Counted from the first letter of the stretch, positions 52,007-60,824 are shown. The stretch is DNA of 64,000 nt from Pyruvatibacter sp. (GCF_040219635.1 NZ_JAVJSC010000002.1:405151-469150); one strand, 5' to 3'. Made by a program: numbers and translations. Notes: generated by a model from the letters alone, not told the origin.

Positions 52007-52585
52007 TTAAGCAGTTGCCAGCCCTATCTTTTCCTCAATGGCGCGGGTCACGTCATCAATCGCATTCATGCCATCCACAACCAAAAGCTTGCCCTGAGCC
52101 TCGTAGTAGGGAATGAGCGGTGCCGTCTGAGCGTGATAAACTTCAAGGCGCTTCTTCAGCGTTTCCTCGGTGTCATCCGCGCGGTCACCGCCGGTTTCAG
52201 CCGCACGGGTGCGGATACGGTCAACCAGAATGCTGTCATCCACCCGGATCTCGATCACCGCATTGAGCTTCAGGCCCTTCGCGTTGAGCATCGTGTCCAG
52301 CGCTTCCGCCTGGCCCGTCGTGCGGGGGAACCCGTCCAGAATGAAACCGTTGGCGCAGTCTTTTTCCTCGATGCGGTCCGATATGATTTTTACAACCACA
52401 TCGTCGGGCACCAGGTCGCCACGTTCCATTATTTCCTTGGCCTGCTTGCCGATGTCAGTGCCCGCCGCAACGGCCGCACGCAGCATGTCGCCGGTGGAAA
52501 GCTGCACGAGACCGTGCGCCTTCTCCACGCGGCCGGCTTGCGTGCCCTTGCCGGCACCAGGCGGTCCAAGAAAAATCAGATTCAT
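52007..52585 (-). CDS. adk: Adenylate kinase
   Basis: This 192-residue enzyme converts ATP and AMP to two ADP. The P-loop FLGPPGAGKGTQAG lies at residues 5-18, followed by LSTGDMLRAAVAAG (AMP site), DGFPRTTGQAEALD and a short LID (RTRAAETGGDRADDTEETL) without zinc cysteines. The short-LID form is normal for alphaproteobacteria; E. coli Adk has 214 residues. Its ATG overlaps the secY stop by four bases. Confidence 0.97.
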   Translation of the reverse strand: MNLIFLGPPGAGKGTQAGRVEKAHGLVQLSTGDMLRAAVAAGTDIGKQAKEIMERGDLVPDDVVVKIISDRIEEKDCANGFILDGFPRTTGQAEALDTMLNAKGLKLNAVIEIRVDDSILVDRIRTRAAETGGDRADDTEETLKKRLEVYHAQTAPLIPYYEAQGKLLVVDGMNAIDDVTRAIEEKIGLATA

Positions 52586-53913
52586 CGGCGGCCCCCTCGC
52601 AGTTTCGACTTCTTGACCATGCCCTCATACTGGTGCGCCAGCAGATGGCTTTGCACCTGCGACACCGTATCCATGGTCACGCTCACCACGATGAGCAGCG
52701 ACGTACCGCCGAAGTAAAACGGCACCGAGTACTGCGAGACAAGAATCTCCGGCAACAGACACACGATCACCAGGTAGGCAGCACCCACAACCGTCAGGCG
52801 CGTCAGCACATAGTCGATATATTCAGCGGTACGCTCACCAGGCCGGATACCCGGTACGAAGCCGCCGTATTTCTTGAGATTGTCCGCCGTGTCACCGGGA
52901 TTGAACACCAGCGCTGTATAGAAGAATGCAAAGAACGCGATGCCGACCGCATACATCAGCATGTACAGCGGCTGCCCGTGCCCCAGCATGGTGGTGACGG
53001 TGGTCAGCCACTCAGGCCCCTGCCCGCCGGAGAAACCGGCAGCGGTCAACGGCAACAACAGCAGCGACGACGCAAAGATTGGCGGAATGACACCGGCCGT
53101 ATTGAGCTTCAACGGCAGATGCGACGAATCCCCGCCAAACATGCGGTTGCCCACCTGGCGCTTGGGATACTGCACCAGCAGCCGACGCTGCGCGCGCTCA
53201 ACAAACACGATGAACGCAATCACGGCGATCGCCATCAACAGGAAGCCAATGATGACCAGGGTTGACAGCGCACCCTGCCGACCAAGCTCAAGTGTGCCTG
53301 CAAGCGCTGCGGGTAGCTCGGCCACGATGCCTGCAAAAATAATCAGCGAAATGCCATTGCCGACGCCGCGCGCGGTGATTTGCTCACCCAGCCACATCAA
53401 AAACATCGTGCCGCCCACAAGCGTAATGACGGTAGTGATGCGGAAGAAAAACCCCGGATCAATCACCACATTGCCCGCACTCTCAAGACCAACGGCAATG
53501 CCATAACCCTGCAGCGTTGCCAGAAACACCGTGCCGTAGCGGGTATATTGGTTGATCTGCTTGCGGCCGCTCTCGCCTTCCTTCTTCAGCTGCTCCAGAC
53601 GCGGCACAACGGCGGTCATGAGCTGCATGATGATGGAGGCCGAAATATACGGCATGACGTTGAGAGCAAAAATCGCCATGCGGCCAACCGCACCGCCTGC
53701 GAACATGTCGAACATGCCGACGATGCCGCCCTGCTGCTGCTGGAAAAGCTGCGACAGAGCCACCGGATCAATGCCGGGCAGCGGAATGTAGGTACCCAGG
53801 CGATACACCAGGAGCGCACCCAGTGTGAACCAGATTCGCTTCTTGAGTTCTTCCGCCTTGGCAAAAGCGGAAAAGTTCAGGTTTGCCGCGAGCTGTTCAG
53901 CAGCCGACGCCAT
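52582..53913 (-). CDS. secY: Protein translocase subunit SecY
   Basis: This is the 443-residue, ten-helix channel of the Sec translocon. Conserved segments are RIWFTLGALLVYRLGTYIPLPGID, the plug and VMPYISASIIMQLMTAV near helix 2, QYPKRQVGNRMFGGDSSHLPLKLN in the cytoplasmic loop before helix 7, and AEYIDYVLTRLTVVGA. The length matches E. coli SecY (443). It lies between rplO and adk as in most bacteria. Confidence 0.98.
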   Translation of the reverse strand: MASAAEQLAANLNFSAFAKAEELKKRIWFTLGALLVYRLGTYIPLPGIDPVALSQLFQQQQGGIVGMFDMFAGGAVGRMAIFALNVMPYISASIIMQLMTAVVPRLEQLKKEGESGRKQINQYTRYGTVFLATLQGYGIAVGLESAGNVVIDPGFFFRITTVITLVGGTMFLMWLGEQITARGVGNGISLIIFAGIVAELPAALAGTLELGRQGALSTLVIIGFLLMAIAVIAFIVFVERAQRRLLVQYPKRQVGNRMFGGDSSHLPLKLNTAGVIPPIFASSLLLLPLTAAGFSGGQGPEWLTTVTTMLGHGQPLYMLMYAVGIAFFAFFYTALVFNPGDTADNLKKYGGFVPGIRPGERTAEYIDYVLTRLTVVGAAYLVIVCLLPEILVSQYSVPFYFGGTSLLIVVSVTMDTVSQVQSHLLAHQYEGMVKKSKLRGGRR

Positions 53914-53973
53914 ATGCGCTACTCCTTGATGGGCCAGACCGACGCAGCCGGGCCCTGGAAATGTGGCCCAGAC

Positions 53974-54471
53974 TTACGCGGAGGCTTTGTCAGCAGCAGG
54001 CTTTGGCTTTGCTGCCGGAATGAGTTTGATGGAGCCGCCCGCTTTCTCAACAGCTTCCTGTGCGCCTTTTGACGCACTGGTGAGTTCAAACGCCACTTTG
54101 GCGGTCAACTCGCCCTTGGCAAGCAGCCGGACATCCTTGTCCTTGCGGCGAAGCAGACCTGCACCCACAAGCGCCTGAGCAGTCACCGGCTTGGACGCAT
54201 CCAGTTTGCCTTCATCAATGGCCCGTTGCACGCGACCAATGTTCACGATCGCGTAAACCGTCGGGAACGGGTTGTTGAACCCGCGCTTGGGCAGGCGCAT
54301 GTGGATCGGCATCTGGCCGCCCTCATAGCCCTTGATCGCCACACCGGACCGCGACTTCTGGCCTTTTTGGCCACGTCCCGCGGTTACGCCCTTGCCGGAG
54401 CCATAGCCACGGCCAACGCGCATACGCCCCTTGCGGGCGCCTTCATTATCTTTGAGCTCGTTCAGCTTCAT
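53974..54471 (-). CDS. rplO: 50S ribosomal protein L15
   Basis: This 165-residue large-subunit protein starts MKLNELKDNEGARKGRMRVG. It has the Gly-rich RGYGSGKGVTAGRGQKGQKSR that threads into rRNA, followed by the FEGGQMP-like GYEGGQMPIHMRLPKRGF. An Ala/Lys-rich C-terminal tail makes it about 20 residues longer than E. coli L15 (144). It is 60 bases upstream of secY. Confidence 0.97.
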   Translation of the reverse strand: MKLNELKDNEGARKGRMRVGRGYGSGKGVTAGRGQKGQKSRSGVAIKGYEGGQMPIHMRLPKRGFNNPFPTVYAIVNIGRVQRAIDEGKLDASKPVTAQALVGAGLLRRKDKDVRLLAKGELTAKVAFELTSASKGAQEAVEKAGGSIKLIPAAKPKPAADKASA

Positions 54472-54556
54472 CGTTCAACTGCCTTTTGCCCTGACGCGAC
54501 AGCGCCGTGGGCGGAATACAAATTGCCATCTAAAATGACGGCGCAAACAAACGCCC

Positions 54557-54748
54557 CTAGGCGTCGTCCACGATCCGCACCAGATGAGGAATGGTCTCCA
54601 CCATGCCGCGCACGGAAGGTGTGTCTTCGAGTGTCCGGCGGCGATGCATCTTGTTCAGACCAAGGCCAATCAGCACCTTGCGCTGAACATCCGGACGGCG
54701 GATCGGGCTACCGACCTGCTCCACTGTAATTGTCTTTTTAGCTGCCAT
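54557..54748 (-). CDS. rpmD: 50S ribosomal protein L30
   Basis: This 63-residue large-subunit protein contains ITVEQVGSPIRRPDVQRKVLIGLGLNKMHRR and DTPSVRGMVETIPHLVRIV, both diagnostic for L30. It is slightly longer than the E. coli protein (59). A gap of 85 bases precedes rplO; this gap contains no clear structure. Confidence 0.96.
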   Translation of the reverse strand: MAAKKTITVEQVGSPIRRPDVQRKVLIGLGLNKMHRRRTLEDTPSVRGMVETIPHLVRIVDDA

Positions 54749-54759
54749 TGGTCCGGGTC

Positions 54760-55344
54760 CTACTCAGCGTCTTCCATGGCGGACGTGGAGGCGTCCGCGC
54801 GTCGGGCCACAACATCGCTCACCTTGAGGCCGCGCCGTGACGCAACCATGCGCGGGCTCTGCTCACGGGTCAGCGCATCAAACGTGGCACGCACCATGTT
54901 GTAGGGGTTGGAGGTGCCGATGGATTTTGCCACCAGATCCTGCATACCCAGGGTTTCGAATACGGCACGCATCGGACCGCCGGCAATGATGCCGGTACCG
55001 GCAGGCGCTGCCCGCAGGAAGACCCGCCCCGCGCCATGACGGCCAGCCACATCGTGATGCAGCGTACGGCCTTCACGCAGCGGTACACGGATCATCTGAC
55101 GCTTTGCCTGTTCCGTTGCCTTGCGGATGGCTTCCGGCACCTCGCGGGCTTTGCCCTTGCCAAAGCCAACACGGCCTTTTTGATCACCAACAACAACGAG
55201 AGCAGCAAAGCCGAAACGACGGCCGCCCTTCACCACTTTGGCAACGCGGTTGATGTGAACCAGCTTATCGACGAATTCGCTATCGACATCGCGGTCTCGT
55301 CCACCACGTCCGCGATCATCCCGACCGCCTCTGTCCTGTGCCAC
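54760..55344 (-). CDS. rpsE: 30S ribosomal protein S5
   Basis: This 194-residue protein is important for translational accuracy. The core VDKLVHINRVAKVVKGGRRFGFAALVVVGD, GKGKAREVPEAIRKA and APAGTGIIAGGPMRAVFE are intact. An Asp/Arg/Gly-rich N-terminal arm (AQDRGGRDDRGRGGRDRD) and a C-terminal Ala/Asp tail make it longer than the 167-residue E. coli S5. The start codon is GTG at 55344. Confidence 0.97.
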   Translation of the reverse strand: MAQDRGGRDDRGRGGRDRDVDSEFVDKLVHINRVAKVVKGGRRFGFAALVVVGDQKGRVGFGKGKAREVPEAIRKATEQAKRQMIRVPLREGRTLHHDVAGRHGAGRVFLRAAPAGTGIIAGGPMRAVFETLGMQDLVAKSIGTSNPYNMVRATFDALTREQSPRMVASRRGLKVSDVVARRADASTSAMEDAE

Positions 55345-55362
55345 GTGACTAACCCTCTCGCC

Positions 55363-55725
55363 TTAAAATTCCAGGCCGCCCTCACGGGCAGCGTCTGCCA
55401 GCGCCTTGACGCGGCCATGATAAATGTACCCGCCGCGGTCAAACACAACGGCACTCACGCCATTGTCCTTGGCACGCTTGGCAACCAGTTCGCCGACAGC
55501 CTTTGCGGCATCCACATCAGCACCCGTCTTCAGGCTGCCACGCAGATCCTTTTCCAGCGTTGAAGCGGATGCGAGGGTGCGGCCCTCGACATCATCAATC
55601 ACCTGCGCCGAAATGTGCTTTGACGACCGAAAAACCGACAGGCGCGGACGCCCGTTGGCGATCTTCTTGAGCGAACGGCGCACCCGCATTTTGCGGCGCT
55701 CGCGCATCTGCATTGAATTGCTCAT
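55363..55725 (-). CDS. rplR: 50S ribosomal protein L18
   Basis: This 120-residue protein binds 5S rRNA together with L5. It begins with a basic arm (RERRKMRVRRSLKKIANGRP). RLSVFRSSKHISAQVIDDVEGRTLASAST follows, and the C-terminal part DRGGYIYHGRVKALADAAREGGLEF is characteristic. Spacing is 17-18 bases on both sides within the spc block. Confidence 0.97.
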   Translation of the reverse strand: MSNSMQMRERRKMRVRRSLKKIANGRPRLSVFRSSKHISAQVIDDVEGRTLASASTLEKDLRGSLKTGADVDAAKAVGELVAKRAKDNGVSAVVFDRGGYIYHGRVKALADAAREGGLEF

Positions 55726-55742
55726 GAGCTTGATCCGTTCAC

Positions 55743-56276
55743 TTACTTCTTCTTGCCTTCCTTGCGGAAGATATATTCGTCGGCATATTTCACACCCTTG
55801 CCCTTGTAAGGCTCCGGCGGACGATAGCTGCGGATTTCAGCAGCAACCTGACCGACTTTCTGTTTATCGATACCCGTGACCACAATTTCTGTGGGCTTGG
55901 GTGTTTGAACCTGGATACCATCCGGCACGGCGTGGATGACATCATGGCTGAAGCCAAGCGCCAGTTTCAGATCCTTGCCCTGCATCTCGGCGCGATACCC
56001 CACGCCGTTGATTTCAAGCGTCTTGGAAAAACCTTCCGCAACACCCTGCACCATGTTGGCCACCAGAGACCGCGACAGACCCCACATGGCCCGCGCCCGC
56101 TGGCTGTCATCAACCGGCGCAACGGTCAACCCGTCCTCGCCCTGGCTGATTGTCACTTCAGGAACAAGCGTCAGCGAAAGCTCACCCTTTGATCCCTTCG
56201 CCTTCACCGTTTGACCCTCAAGGGTCACGGTGATGCCACTTGCAATGGCAATAGGCATTTTACCGATACGCGACAT
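55743..56276 (-). CDS. rplF: 50S ribosomal protein L6
   Basis: This 177-residue two-domain protein lies near the factor-binding site of the large subunit; its length equals that of E. coli L6. It begins MSRIGKMPIAIASGITVTLEG. EINGVGYRAEMQGKDLKLALGFSHDV and the C-terminal RSYRPPEPYKGKGVKYADE are conserved landmarks. Fifty-eight bases separate it from rpsH. Confidence 0.97.
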   Translation of the reverse strand: MSRIGKMPIAIASGITVTLEGQTVKAKGSKGELSLTLVPEVTISQGEDGLTVAPVDDSQRARAMWGLSRSLVANMVQGVAEGFSKTLEINGVGYRAEMQGKDLKLALGFSHDVIHAVPDGIQVQTPKPTEIVVTGIDKQKVGQVAAEIRSYRPPEPYKGKGVKYADEYIFRKEGKKK

Positions 56277-56334
56277 CTTTATTCGCTCCTATCCCGCTGG
56301 TTTGTTCCAAGACAGCCCTTTCAAAAGGGGCGCC

Positions 56335-56733
56335 CTAGAACACCTGGCAGAGAACCTCGCCACCCACATTTTCCTCACGCGCAATATGATCGGACATCAC
56401 GCCTTTGGGTGTGGACAGAATGGAAATACCAAGCCCGTTATAGACCCGCGGCAAATCCGTCACCGCGGAATAGACCCGTCGGCCCGGCTTTGACACACGC
56501 TTGATTTCGCGGATCACCGGAGTGCCCTCGAAATATTTGAGCTCGATCTCGAACTCCTTGCGGCCGTTTTCAAACGACACTTCCGCATAGCCGCGGATGT
56601 AACCTTCAGCCTGCAGCACATCCAGAACGCGCCGACGCAGGTTTGAACCTGGTGTCTGCACCTTGGATTTGCCGCGCATCTGGCCGTTGCGGATACGCGT
56701 CAGCATATCGCCGAGAGGATCAGAAAATGACAT
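56335..56733 (-). CDS. rpsH: 30S ribosomal protein S8
   Basis: This 132-residue primary 16S rRNA-binding protein starts SFSDPLGDMLTRIRNGQMR. It ends with GLGISILSTPKGVMSDHIAREENVGGEVLCQVF, a typical S8 C-terminus. In E. coli S8 is the translational repressor of the spc operon by binding mRNA near rplE; whether this holds here is not visible. Confidence 0.97.
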   Translation of the reverse strand: MSFSDPLGDMLTRIRNGQMRGKSKVQTPGSNLRRRVLDVLQAEGYIRGYAEVSFENGRKEFEIELKYFEGTPVIREIKRVSKPGRRVYSAVTDLPRVYNGLGISILSTPKGVMSDHIAREENVGGEVLCQVF

Positions 56734-56745
56734 CTTTCGTTCTCC

Positions 56746-57051
56746 CTACCAGCTCGACTTGACCAGGCCCGGAATCTGGCCCGCAGAGCCCAGATCCCGA
56801 AGCGCGATACGCGACATTTTCAGCTTGCGGTAATAGCCACGCGGGCGACCGGAGATTTCGCAACGGTTGCGAACCCGGCTCGGCGCAGAATTACGCGGCA
56901 GCGATGACAGCTTGAGCTGCGCCTGAATGCGCTCCTCAATCGGCACCGACTGATCTTTAACAATCGCCCGCAGCGCGTCGCGCTTTGAAGCGTATTTCTT
57001 GACAAGACGCTGACGGGTCTTGTTTTTCTCGATGGCGCTTTTTTTCGCCAT
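56746..57051 (-). CDS. rpsN: 30S ribosomal protein S14
   Basis: This 101-residue protein is the long zinc-independent form of S14: the CxxC pairs of the short form are absent and a single cysteine occurs in VRNRCEISGRPRGYYRK. It begins MAKKSAIEKNKTRQRLVKKY, and its length equals that of E. coli S14. It lies between rplE and rpsH, as in the E. coli spc operon. Confidence 0.97.
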   Translation of the reverse strand: MAKKSAIEKNKTRQRLVKKYASKRDALRAIVKDQSVPIEERIQAQLKLSSLPRNSAPSRVRNRCEISGRPRGYYRKLKMSRIALRDLGSAGQIPGLVKSSW

Positions 57052-57090
57052 GCTTATCCTCCTAGTCCCAACCGTATCGAGGGCTTTTGC

Positions 57091-57663
57091 CTACGACGTG
57101 AAGGGGAAGTTGAGTTCGCGAAGGAGAGCCCTCGCCTCGTCATCAGTTGAAGCCGTTGTGCAGACGATGATGTCCATCCCCCACACATGATCCACGTCGT
57201 CGTAATTCACTTCCGGAAACACGATGTGTTCCTTCAGGCCCATGGCGTAGTTGCCGTTGCCATCAAAGCTCTTGGGGTTCAGCCCGCGAAAGTCACGCAC
57301 GCGCGGCAGAGCAATATTCACCAGCCGGTCAATGAACTCATACATGCGCACACGCCGCAGGGTTACCTTGGCGCCAATGTTCATGCCTTCACGCAGCTTG
57401 AACGTGGCTTCTGATTTCTTCGCCTTTGTGATGACAGCCTTCTGACCGGTAATGGTCTCAAGCGCCGTCACCGCAGACGCAACCTTTTTGCTGTCGCCCA
57501 CGGCAACACCAGCACCGATGTTCAGCACGACCTTGTCGAGCCGCGGCACCTGCATAGGGTTTTTGTAGCCAAACTCCTCAACGAGTTTTGGACGGATCGT
57601 TGCGTCATACGCAGCGCGCACACGCGGCACGTAATTGTCCGTGGCTTGGGCCGTATCAGACAT
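57091..57663 (-). CDS. rplE: 50S ribosomal protein L5
   Basis: This 190-residue protein binds 5S rRNA and the P-site tRNA. It has RLDKVVLNIGAGVAVGDSKKV, KLREGMNIGAKVTLRRVRMYEF and HIVFPEVNYDDVDHVWGMDI. It has about 11 more residues than E. coli L5, at the N-terminus (SDTAQATDNYVPR). The ATG at 57663 was used; a TTG directly before it is also in frame. The start overlaps the rplX coding end by eight bases. Confidence 0.97.
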   Translation of the reverse strand: MSDTAQATDNYVPRVRAAYDATIRPKLVEEFGYKNPMQVPRLDKVVLNIGAGVAVGDSKKVASAVTALETITGQKAVITKAKKSEATFKLREGMNIGAKVTLRRVRMYEFIDRLVNIALPRVRDFRGLNPKSFDGNGNYAMGLKEHIVFPEVNYDDVDHVWGMDIIVCTTASTDDEARALLRELNFPFTS

Positions 57664-57979
57664 CAATCACTTCTCCTGAGCGCTTGGCGACACGGACCTT
57701 GCGGCCGTCATCAAGCGTCTTGAAACCAACCCGCGTTGCGCCGCCCTCTTTGGGGTCTTCAATCGCGATGTTCGAAATATGGATCGGGGCCTCTTTGGTG
57801 ATGATCCCGCCCTGGGCCTGTGGCGTCTGGCGCTGATGACGCTTCACCATGTTGACGCCCTGAACAACCGCGCGATTTTCCTCGCGAAGCACCTTCAGAA
57901 CCTCACCGGTTTTACCCTTGTCCTTGCCGGTGGTCACAACCACCTTGTCGCCCTTGCGAATTTTCAGTTTCACGGTCAT
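57656..57979 (-). CDS. rplX: 50S ribosomal protein L24
   Basis: This 107-residue assembly-initiator protein carries the KOW motif KIRKGDKVVVTTGKDKGKTGEVL near the N-terminus, then VNMVKRHQRQTPQAQGGIITKEAPIH. I chose the ATG at 57979, four bases after rplN; the longer frame to 58003 runs into rplN and lacks homology. Confidence 0.97.
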   Translation of the reverse strand: MTVKLKIRKGDKVVVTTGKDKGKTGEVLKVLREENRAVVQGVNMVKRHQRQTPQAQGGIITKEAPIHISNIAIEDPKEGGATRVGFKTLDDGRKVRVAKRSGEVIDV

Positions 57980-57983
57980 GGCT

Positions 57984-58352
57984 TTACAGCACCTCCGGTG
58001 CAAGCGAGACGATCTTCATCATGTTCTTGGCGCGCAGCTCACGGGTTACCGGGCCAAAGATACGTGTGCCGATGGGCTCGCCATTGGCGTTCACCAGCAC
58101 AGCCGCATTGCTGTCAAACCGGATCGCGCTGCCGTCGGCACGGCGGATTTCCTTTGCCGTGCGCACGATGACCGCCTTCATGACGTCACCCTTCTTCACG
58201 CGGCCACGGGGGATCGCTTCCTTGATGCTGACGACGATCGTATCACCGACGCCTGCATACTTGCGCTTTGAGCCACCCAGTACCTTGATGCACTGAACGC
58301 GGCGGGCACCTGAGTTGTCCGCGACGTCCAAATTGGACTGCATCTGGATCAT
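57984..58352 (-). CDS. rplN: 50S ribosomal protein L14
   Basis: This 122-residue intersubunit-bridge protein starts MIQMQSNLDVADNSGARRVQ, nearly invariant in bacteria, and includes KKGDVMKAVIVRTAKEIRRADGS and GTRIFGPVTRELRA. A 105-bp gap precedes it, the largest in this part of the cluster. It coincides with the classical S10/spc operon boundary. Confidence 0.98.
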   Translation of the reverse strand: MIQMQSNLDVADNSGARRVQCIKVLGGSKRKYAGVGDTIVVSIKEAIPRGRVKKGDVMKAVIVRTAKEIRRADGSAIRFDSNAAVLVNANGEPIGTRIFGPVTRELRAKNMMKIVSLAPEVL

Positions 58353-58457
58353 TGTTCAATTCCTCTGCGCGACACTTGCGCAACCACACATGCGCGTTAT
58401 TCGCGCTAATACGCCCCCGCAGGAGCAACCTCTTAACACCACGTCTGCAAGACGGGG

Positions 58458-58697
58458 CTACGCTTCCTCGCCGGTATAAACTTCCCAGCGCTTGGTCTTC
58501 GAAATCGGCACGCATTCGCGAATGCGCACCTTGTCACCGGTCTTGAAAGTGTTGGCCGCATCATGCGCGTGATAGCGCTTGGAGCGGCGAACGGTCTTTT
58601 TCATCACCGGGTCAGTGAACCGACGCTCAACGAGCACGGTCACCGTATCTTTCATCTTGTCGCTTACAACGACGCCCTGGAGCACGCGCTTTGGCAT
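58458..58697 (-). CDS. rpsQ: 30S ribosomal protein S17
   Basis: This 79-residue OB-fold protein binds 16S rRNA. It begins MPKRVLQGVVVSDKMKDTVT and has VERRFTDPVMKKTVRRSKRYHAHD, then VRIRECVPISKTKRW. It is the last gene of the S10-type segment, before a 105-bp gap leading to rplN. Confidence 0.97.
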   Translation of the reverse strand: MPKRVLQGVVVSDKMKDTVTVLVERRFTDPVMKKTVRRSKRYHAHDAANTFKTGDKVRIRECVPISKTKRWEVYTGEEA

Positions 58698-58722
58698 CTG
58701 CGTATCCTTCTTAAACTCTCAA

Positions 58723-58926
58723 CTAGGCCGAAGCATCCGCAGTGCGGCGCTGACCCTGAATGGTTTTGATCCGCGCAATGGAGCGGCGGATCTGGCGCAG
58801 GCGCGCCGTGTTCTCAAGCTGGCCGGTCGCCCGCTGGAACCGCATGTTGAAGGCTTCCTTGCGGAGCTTCACCACTTCGTCTTCCATCTGGTCCGGCGTC
58901 ATGTCACGCACATCTGCGATCTTCAT
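58723..58926 (-). CDS. rpmC: 50S ribosomal protein L29
   Basis: This 67-residue helical-hairpin protein sits at the exit of the peptide tunnel, next to L23. It starts MKIADVRDMTPDQMEDEVVK and contains KEAFNMRFQRATGQLENTARLRQIRRSIARI, the diagnostic motif. It lies 40 bases downstream of rplP and 25 bases upstream of rpsQ. Confidence 0.96.
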   Translation of the reverse strand: MKIADVRDMTPDQMEDEVVKLRKEAFNMRFQRATGQLENTARLRQIRRSIARIKTIQGQRRTADASA

Positions 58927-58966
58927 CGTCTTTAATCCTTTGTACCGCGCTTAACGGGTGAACGCT

Positions 58967-59386
58967 TTAAGCGTGCTCACCCACACGGGTAATCATACGA
59001 ACCTTCAGCGGCAACTTGGCAGCGCCCAGCTCCAGGGCTTCCTTCGCCACGTCATGCGGCACACCGTCAATCTCAAACATCACCCGGCCTGGCTTGACGC
59101 GGGCCACCCAATATTCCGGCGTACCCTTACCCTTACCCATCCGCACTTCGGTCGGCTTCTTGGAGACCGGCACATCTGGGAAGATGCGGATCCACACACG
59201 ACCGGCACGCTTCATGTGACGGGTAATGGCACGACGCGCCGCTTCAATCTGGCGCGCGGTTACACGCATCGGCTCCTGGGCCTTAAGCCCGTGCGACCCG
59301 AAGTTCAGATCCGTCCCACCCTTGGCAACGCCATGGATGCGGCCCTTGTGGGCCTTACGGAATTTTGTGCGCTTTGGCTGCAGCAT
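58967..59386 (-). CDS. rplP: 50S ribosomal protein L16
   Basis: This 139-residue protein helps position tRNA in the A site. It starts MLQPKRTKFRKAHKGR and carries WIRIFPDVPVSKKPTEVRMGKGKG, EYWVARVKPGRVMFE. The arginine-81 region, hydroxylated in E. coli by RoxA (RMGKGKG), is conserved. It lies between rpsC and rpmC. Confidence 0.97.
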   Translation of the reverse strand: MLQPKRTKFRKAHKGRIHGVAKGGTDLNFGSHGLKAQEPMRVTARQIEAARRAITRHMKRAGRVWIRIFPDVPVSKKPTEVRMGKGKGTPEYWVARVKPGRVMFEIDGVPHDVAKEALELGAAKLPLKVRMITRVGEHA

Positions 59387-59428
59387 CTCTCTTAAGTCCT
59401 CAAACTCTCATACAACGCGGCGCTGGAA

Positions 59429-60145
59429 CTAATCCCGACGCGGACGGCGATCACCGCCACCAGGACGTCCACCTTCCTGAGCTGACAAAGCCCGGCGCTC
59501 ATGCGCCATCGGGTCATGCTCAAGAATCTCGCCCTTGAAAATCCAAACCTTGATGCCGCACGCGCCATAAGCCGTGAACGCCGTCGAGGTTGCGTAGTCA
59601 ATGTCAGCGCGCAGCGTGTGAAGCGGCACCCGCCCCTCGCGGTACCATTCAACACGGGCAATTTCAGCACCACCCAGACGCCCGCCGCAGGTAATACGAA
59701 TACCCTCAGCGCCCATGCGCATGGCAGACTGCACGGAGCGCTTCATCGCCCGGCGGAACGCCACGCGGCGCTCAAGCTGCTGTGCGATTGAGTCAGCCAC
59801 AAGCTGTGCATCGATTTCAGGCTTGCGCACTTCAACGATGTTGAGGTGCACATCGCTTGCCGTCATTGCCTGGATCTTGCGACGCAGGGTTTCAATGTCA
59901 GCGCCCTTCTTGCCGATAACCACACCGGGACGCGCCGAGTGAATGGTCACGCGGCACTTCTTGTGCGGGCGCTCGATCACCACCTTGGAGACGCCGGCTT
60001 GCTTGAGTTCCTTCATCAGGAACTCACGGATACGAACATCTTCGTGCAGCAACTGGCCGTACTCGCCGCGGCGTGCATACCAGCGTGAATCCCACGTGCG
60101 GTTTACGCCGAGACGAAGCCCGATTGGATTGACCTTATGTCCCAT
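59429..60145 (-). CDS. rpsC: 30S ribosomal protein S3
   Basis: This 238-residue mRNA-entry-site protein has an N-terminal KH domain with VIGKKGADIETLRRKI and a C-terminal domain with EGIRITCGGRLGGAEIARVEWYREGRVPLHTLRADIDY. The tail is Arg/Gly-rich. Its ATG overlaps the rplV stop codon by one base (TAATG). It is five residues longer than the E. coli protein (233). Confidence 0.97.
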   Translation of the reverse strand: MGHKVNPIGLRLGVNRTWDSRWYARRGEYGQLLHEDVRIREFLMKELKQAGVSKVVIERPHKKCRVTIHSARPGVVIGKKGADIETLRRKIQAMTASDVHLNIVEVRKPEIDAQLVADSIAQQLERRVAFRRAMKRSVQSAMRMGAEGIRITCGGRLGGAEIARVEWYREGRVPLHTLRADIDYATSTAFTAYGACGIKVWIFKGEILEHDPMAHERRALSAQEGGRPGGGDRRPRRD

Positions 60146-60543
60146 TACGCAGCTTCTCCTGAGGCGGCACTTGCGGATTTTTCACGCAAAACAATAGTGA
60201 TCTGGCTGAACGGCTTTTCAATCCGGCCCACACGACCACGCGCACGCGGCTTCCAACGCTTCATGATCAGGTTCTTGCCCACATAGGCTTCCGCAACAAA
60301 CAACTCATCAACATCGAGGTCATGATTGTTCTCGGCATTCGCAATCGCACTTTCCAGAACGGCTTTCACCGACTTTGAAATGCGCTTTGGCGAAAAGGTG
60401 AGGTCAGCAAGCGCGCGCTCCACCTTATGACCGCGGATCGACTGCGCCAGCAGGTTCAGCTTGCGCGGGCTCGTGCGCAGCATACGGCCTACCGCACGCG
60501 CCTCGTTTTCCGCCAGCTTACGTGGTTTAGATGGCTTACCCAT
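60145..60543 (-). CDS. rplV: 50S ribosomal protein L22
   Basis: This 132-residue protein lines the peptide exit tunnel with its beta-hairpin (PRARGRVGRIEKPFSQITIVL). GRMLRTSPRKLNLLAQSIRG and AEYNHD-like SAIANAENNHDLDVDEL are characteristic. It has a roughly 10-residue N-terminal and a 12-residue C-terminal Ser/Ala extension relative to E. coli L22 (110). Only two bases separate it from rpsS. Confidence 0.97.
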   Translation of the reverse strand: MGKPSKPRKLAENEARAVGRMLRTSPRKLNLLAQSIRGHKVERALADLTFSPKRISKSVKAVLESAIANAENNHDLDVDELFVAEAYVGKNLIMKRWKPRARGRVGRIEKPFSQITIVLREKSASAASGEAA

Positions 60544-60545
60544 CG

Positions 60546-60824
60546 TTACTTCCTCTTCGCCTTCTTGTCGGCCGTGTGGCCGTAATAGGTGCGCGTGGGG
60601 GCGAACTCACCAAACTTGTGGCCCACCATGTCTTCGGAAACCTGCACCGGCACATGCTTGTTGCCGTTATAGACACCGAAGTTGAGACCAACGAACTGCG
60701 GCAGAATGGTCGAGCGGCGTGACCAGATCTTGATGATCTCGTTACGACCCGACGCACGCACAGCGTCAGCCTTCTTGAGCAGATAGCCGTCAACAAACGG
60801 CCCTTTCCATACGGAACGTGTCAT
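60546..60824 (-). CDS. rpsS: 30S ribosomal protein S19
   Basis: This 92-residue head protein is the same length as in E. coli. It begins TRSVWKGPFVDGYLLKKAD and includes IKIWSRRSTILPQFVGLNFGVYNG, VGHKFGEFAPTRTYYGH and a KKAKRK end, all diagnostic. It follows rplB after nine bases. Confidence 0.98.
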   Translation of the reverse strand: MTRSVWKGPFVDGYLLKKADAVRASGRNEIIKIWSRRSTILPQFVGLNFGVYNGNKHVPVQVSEDMVGHKFGEFAPTRTYYGHTADKKAKRK

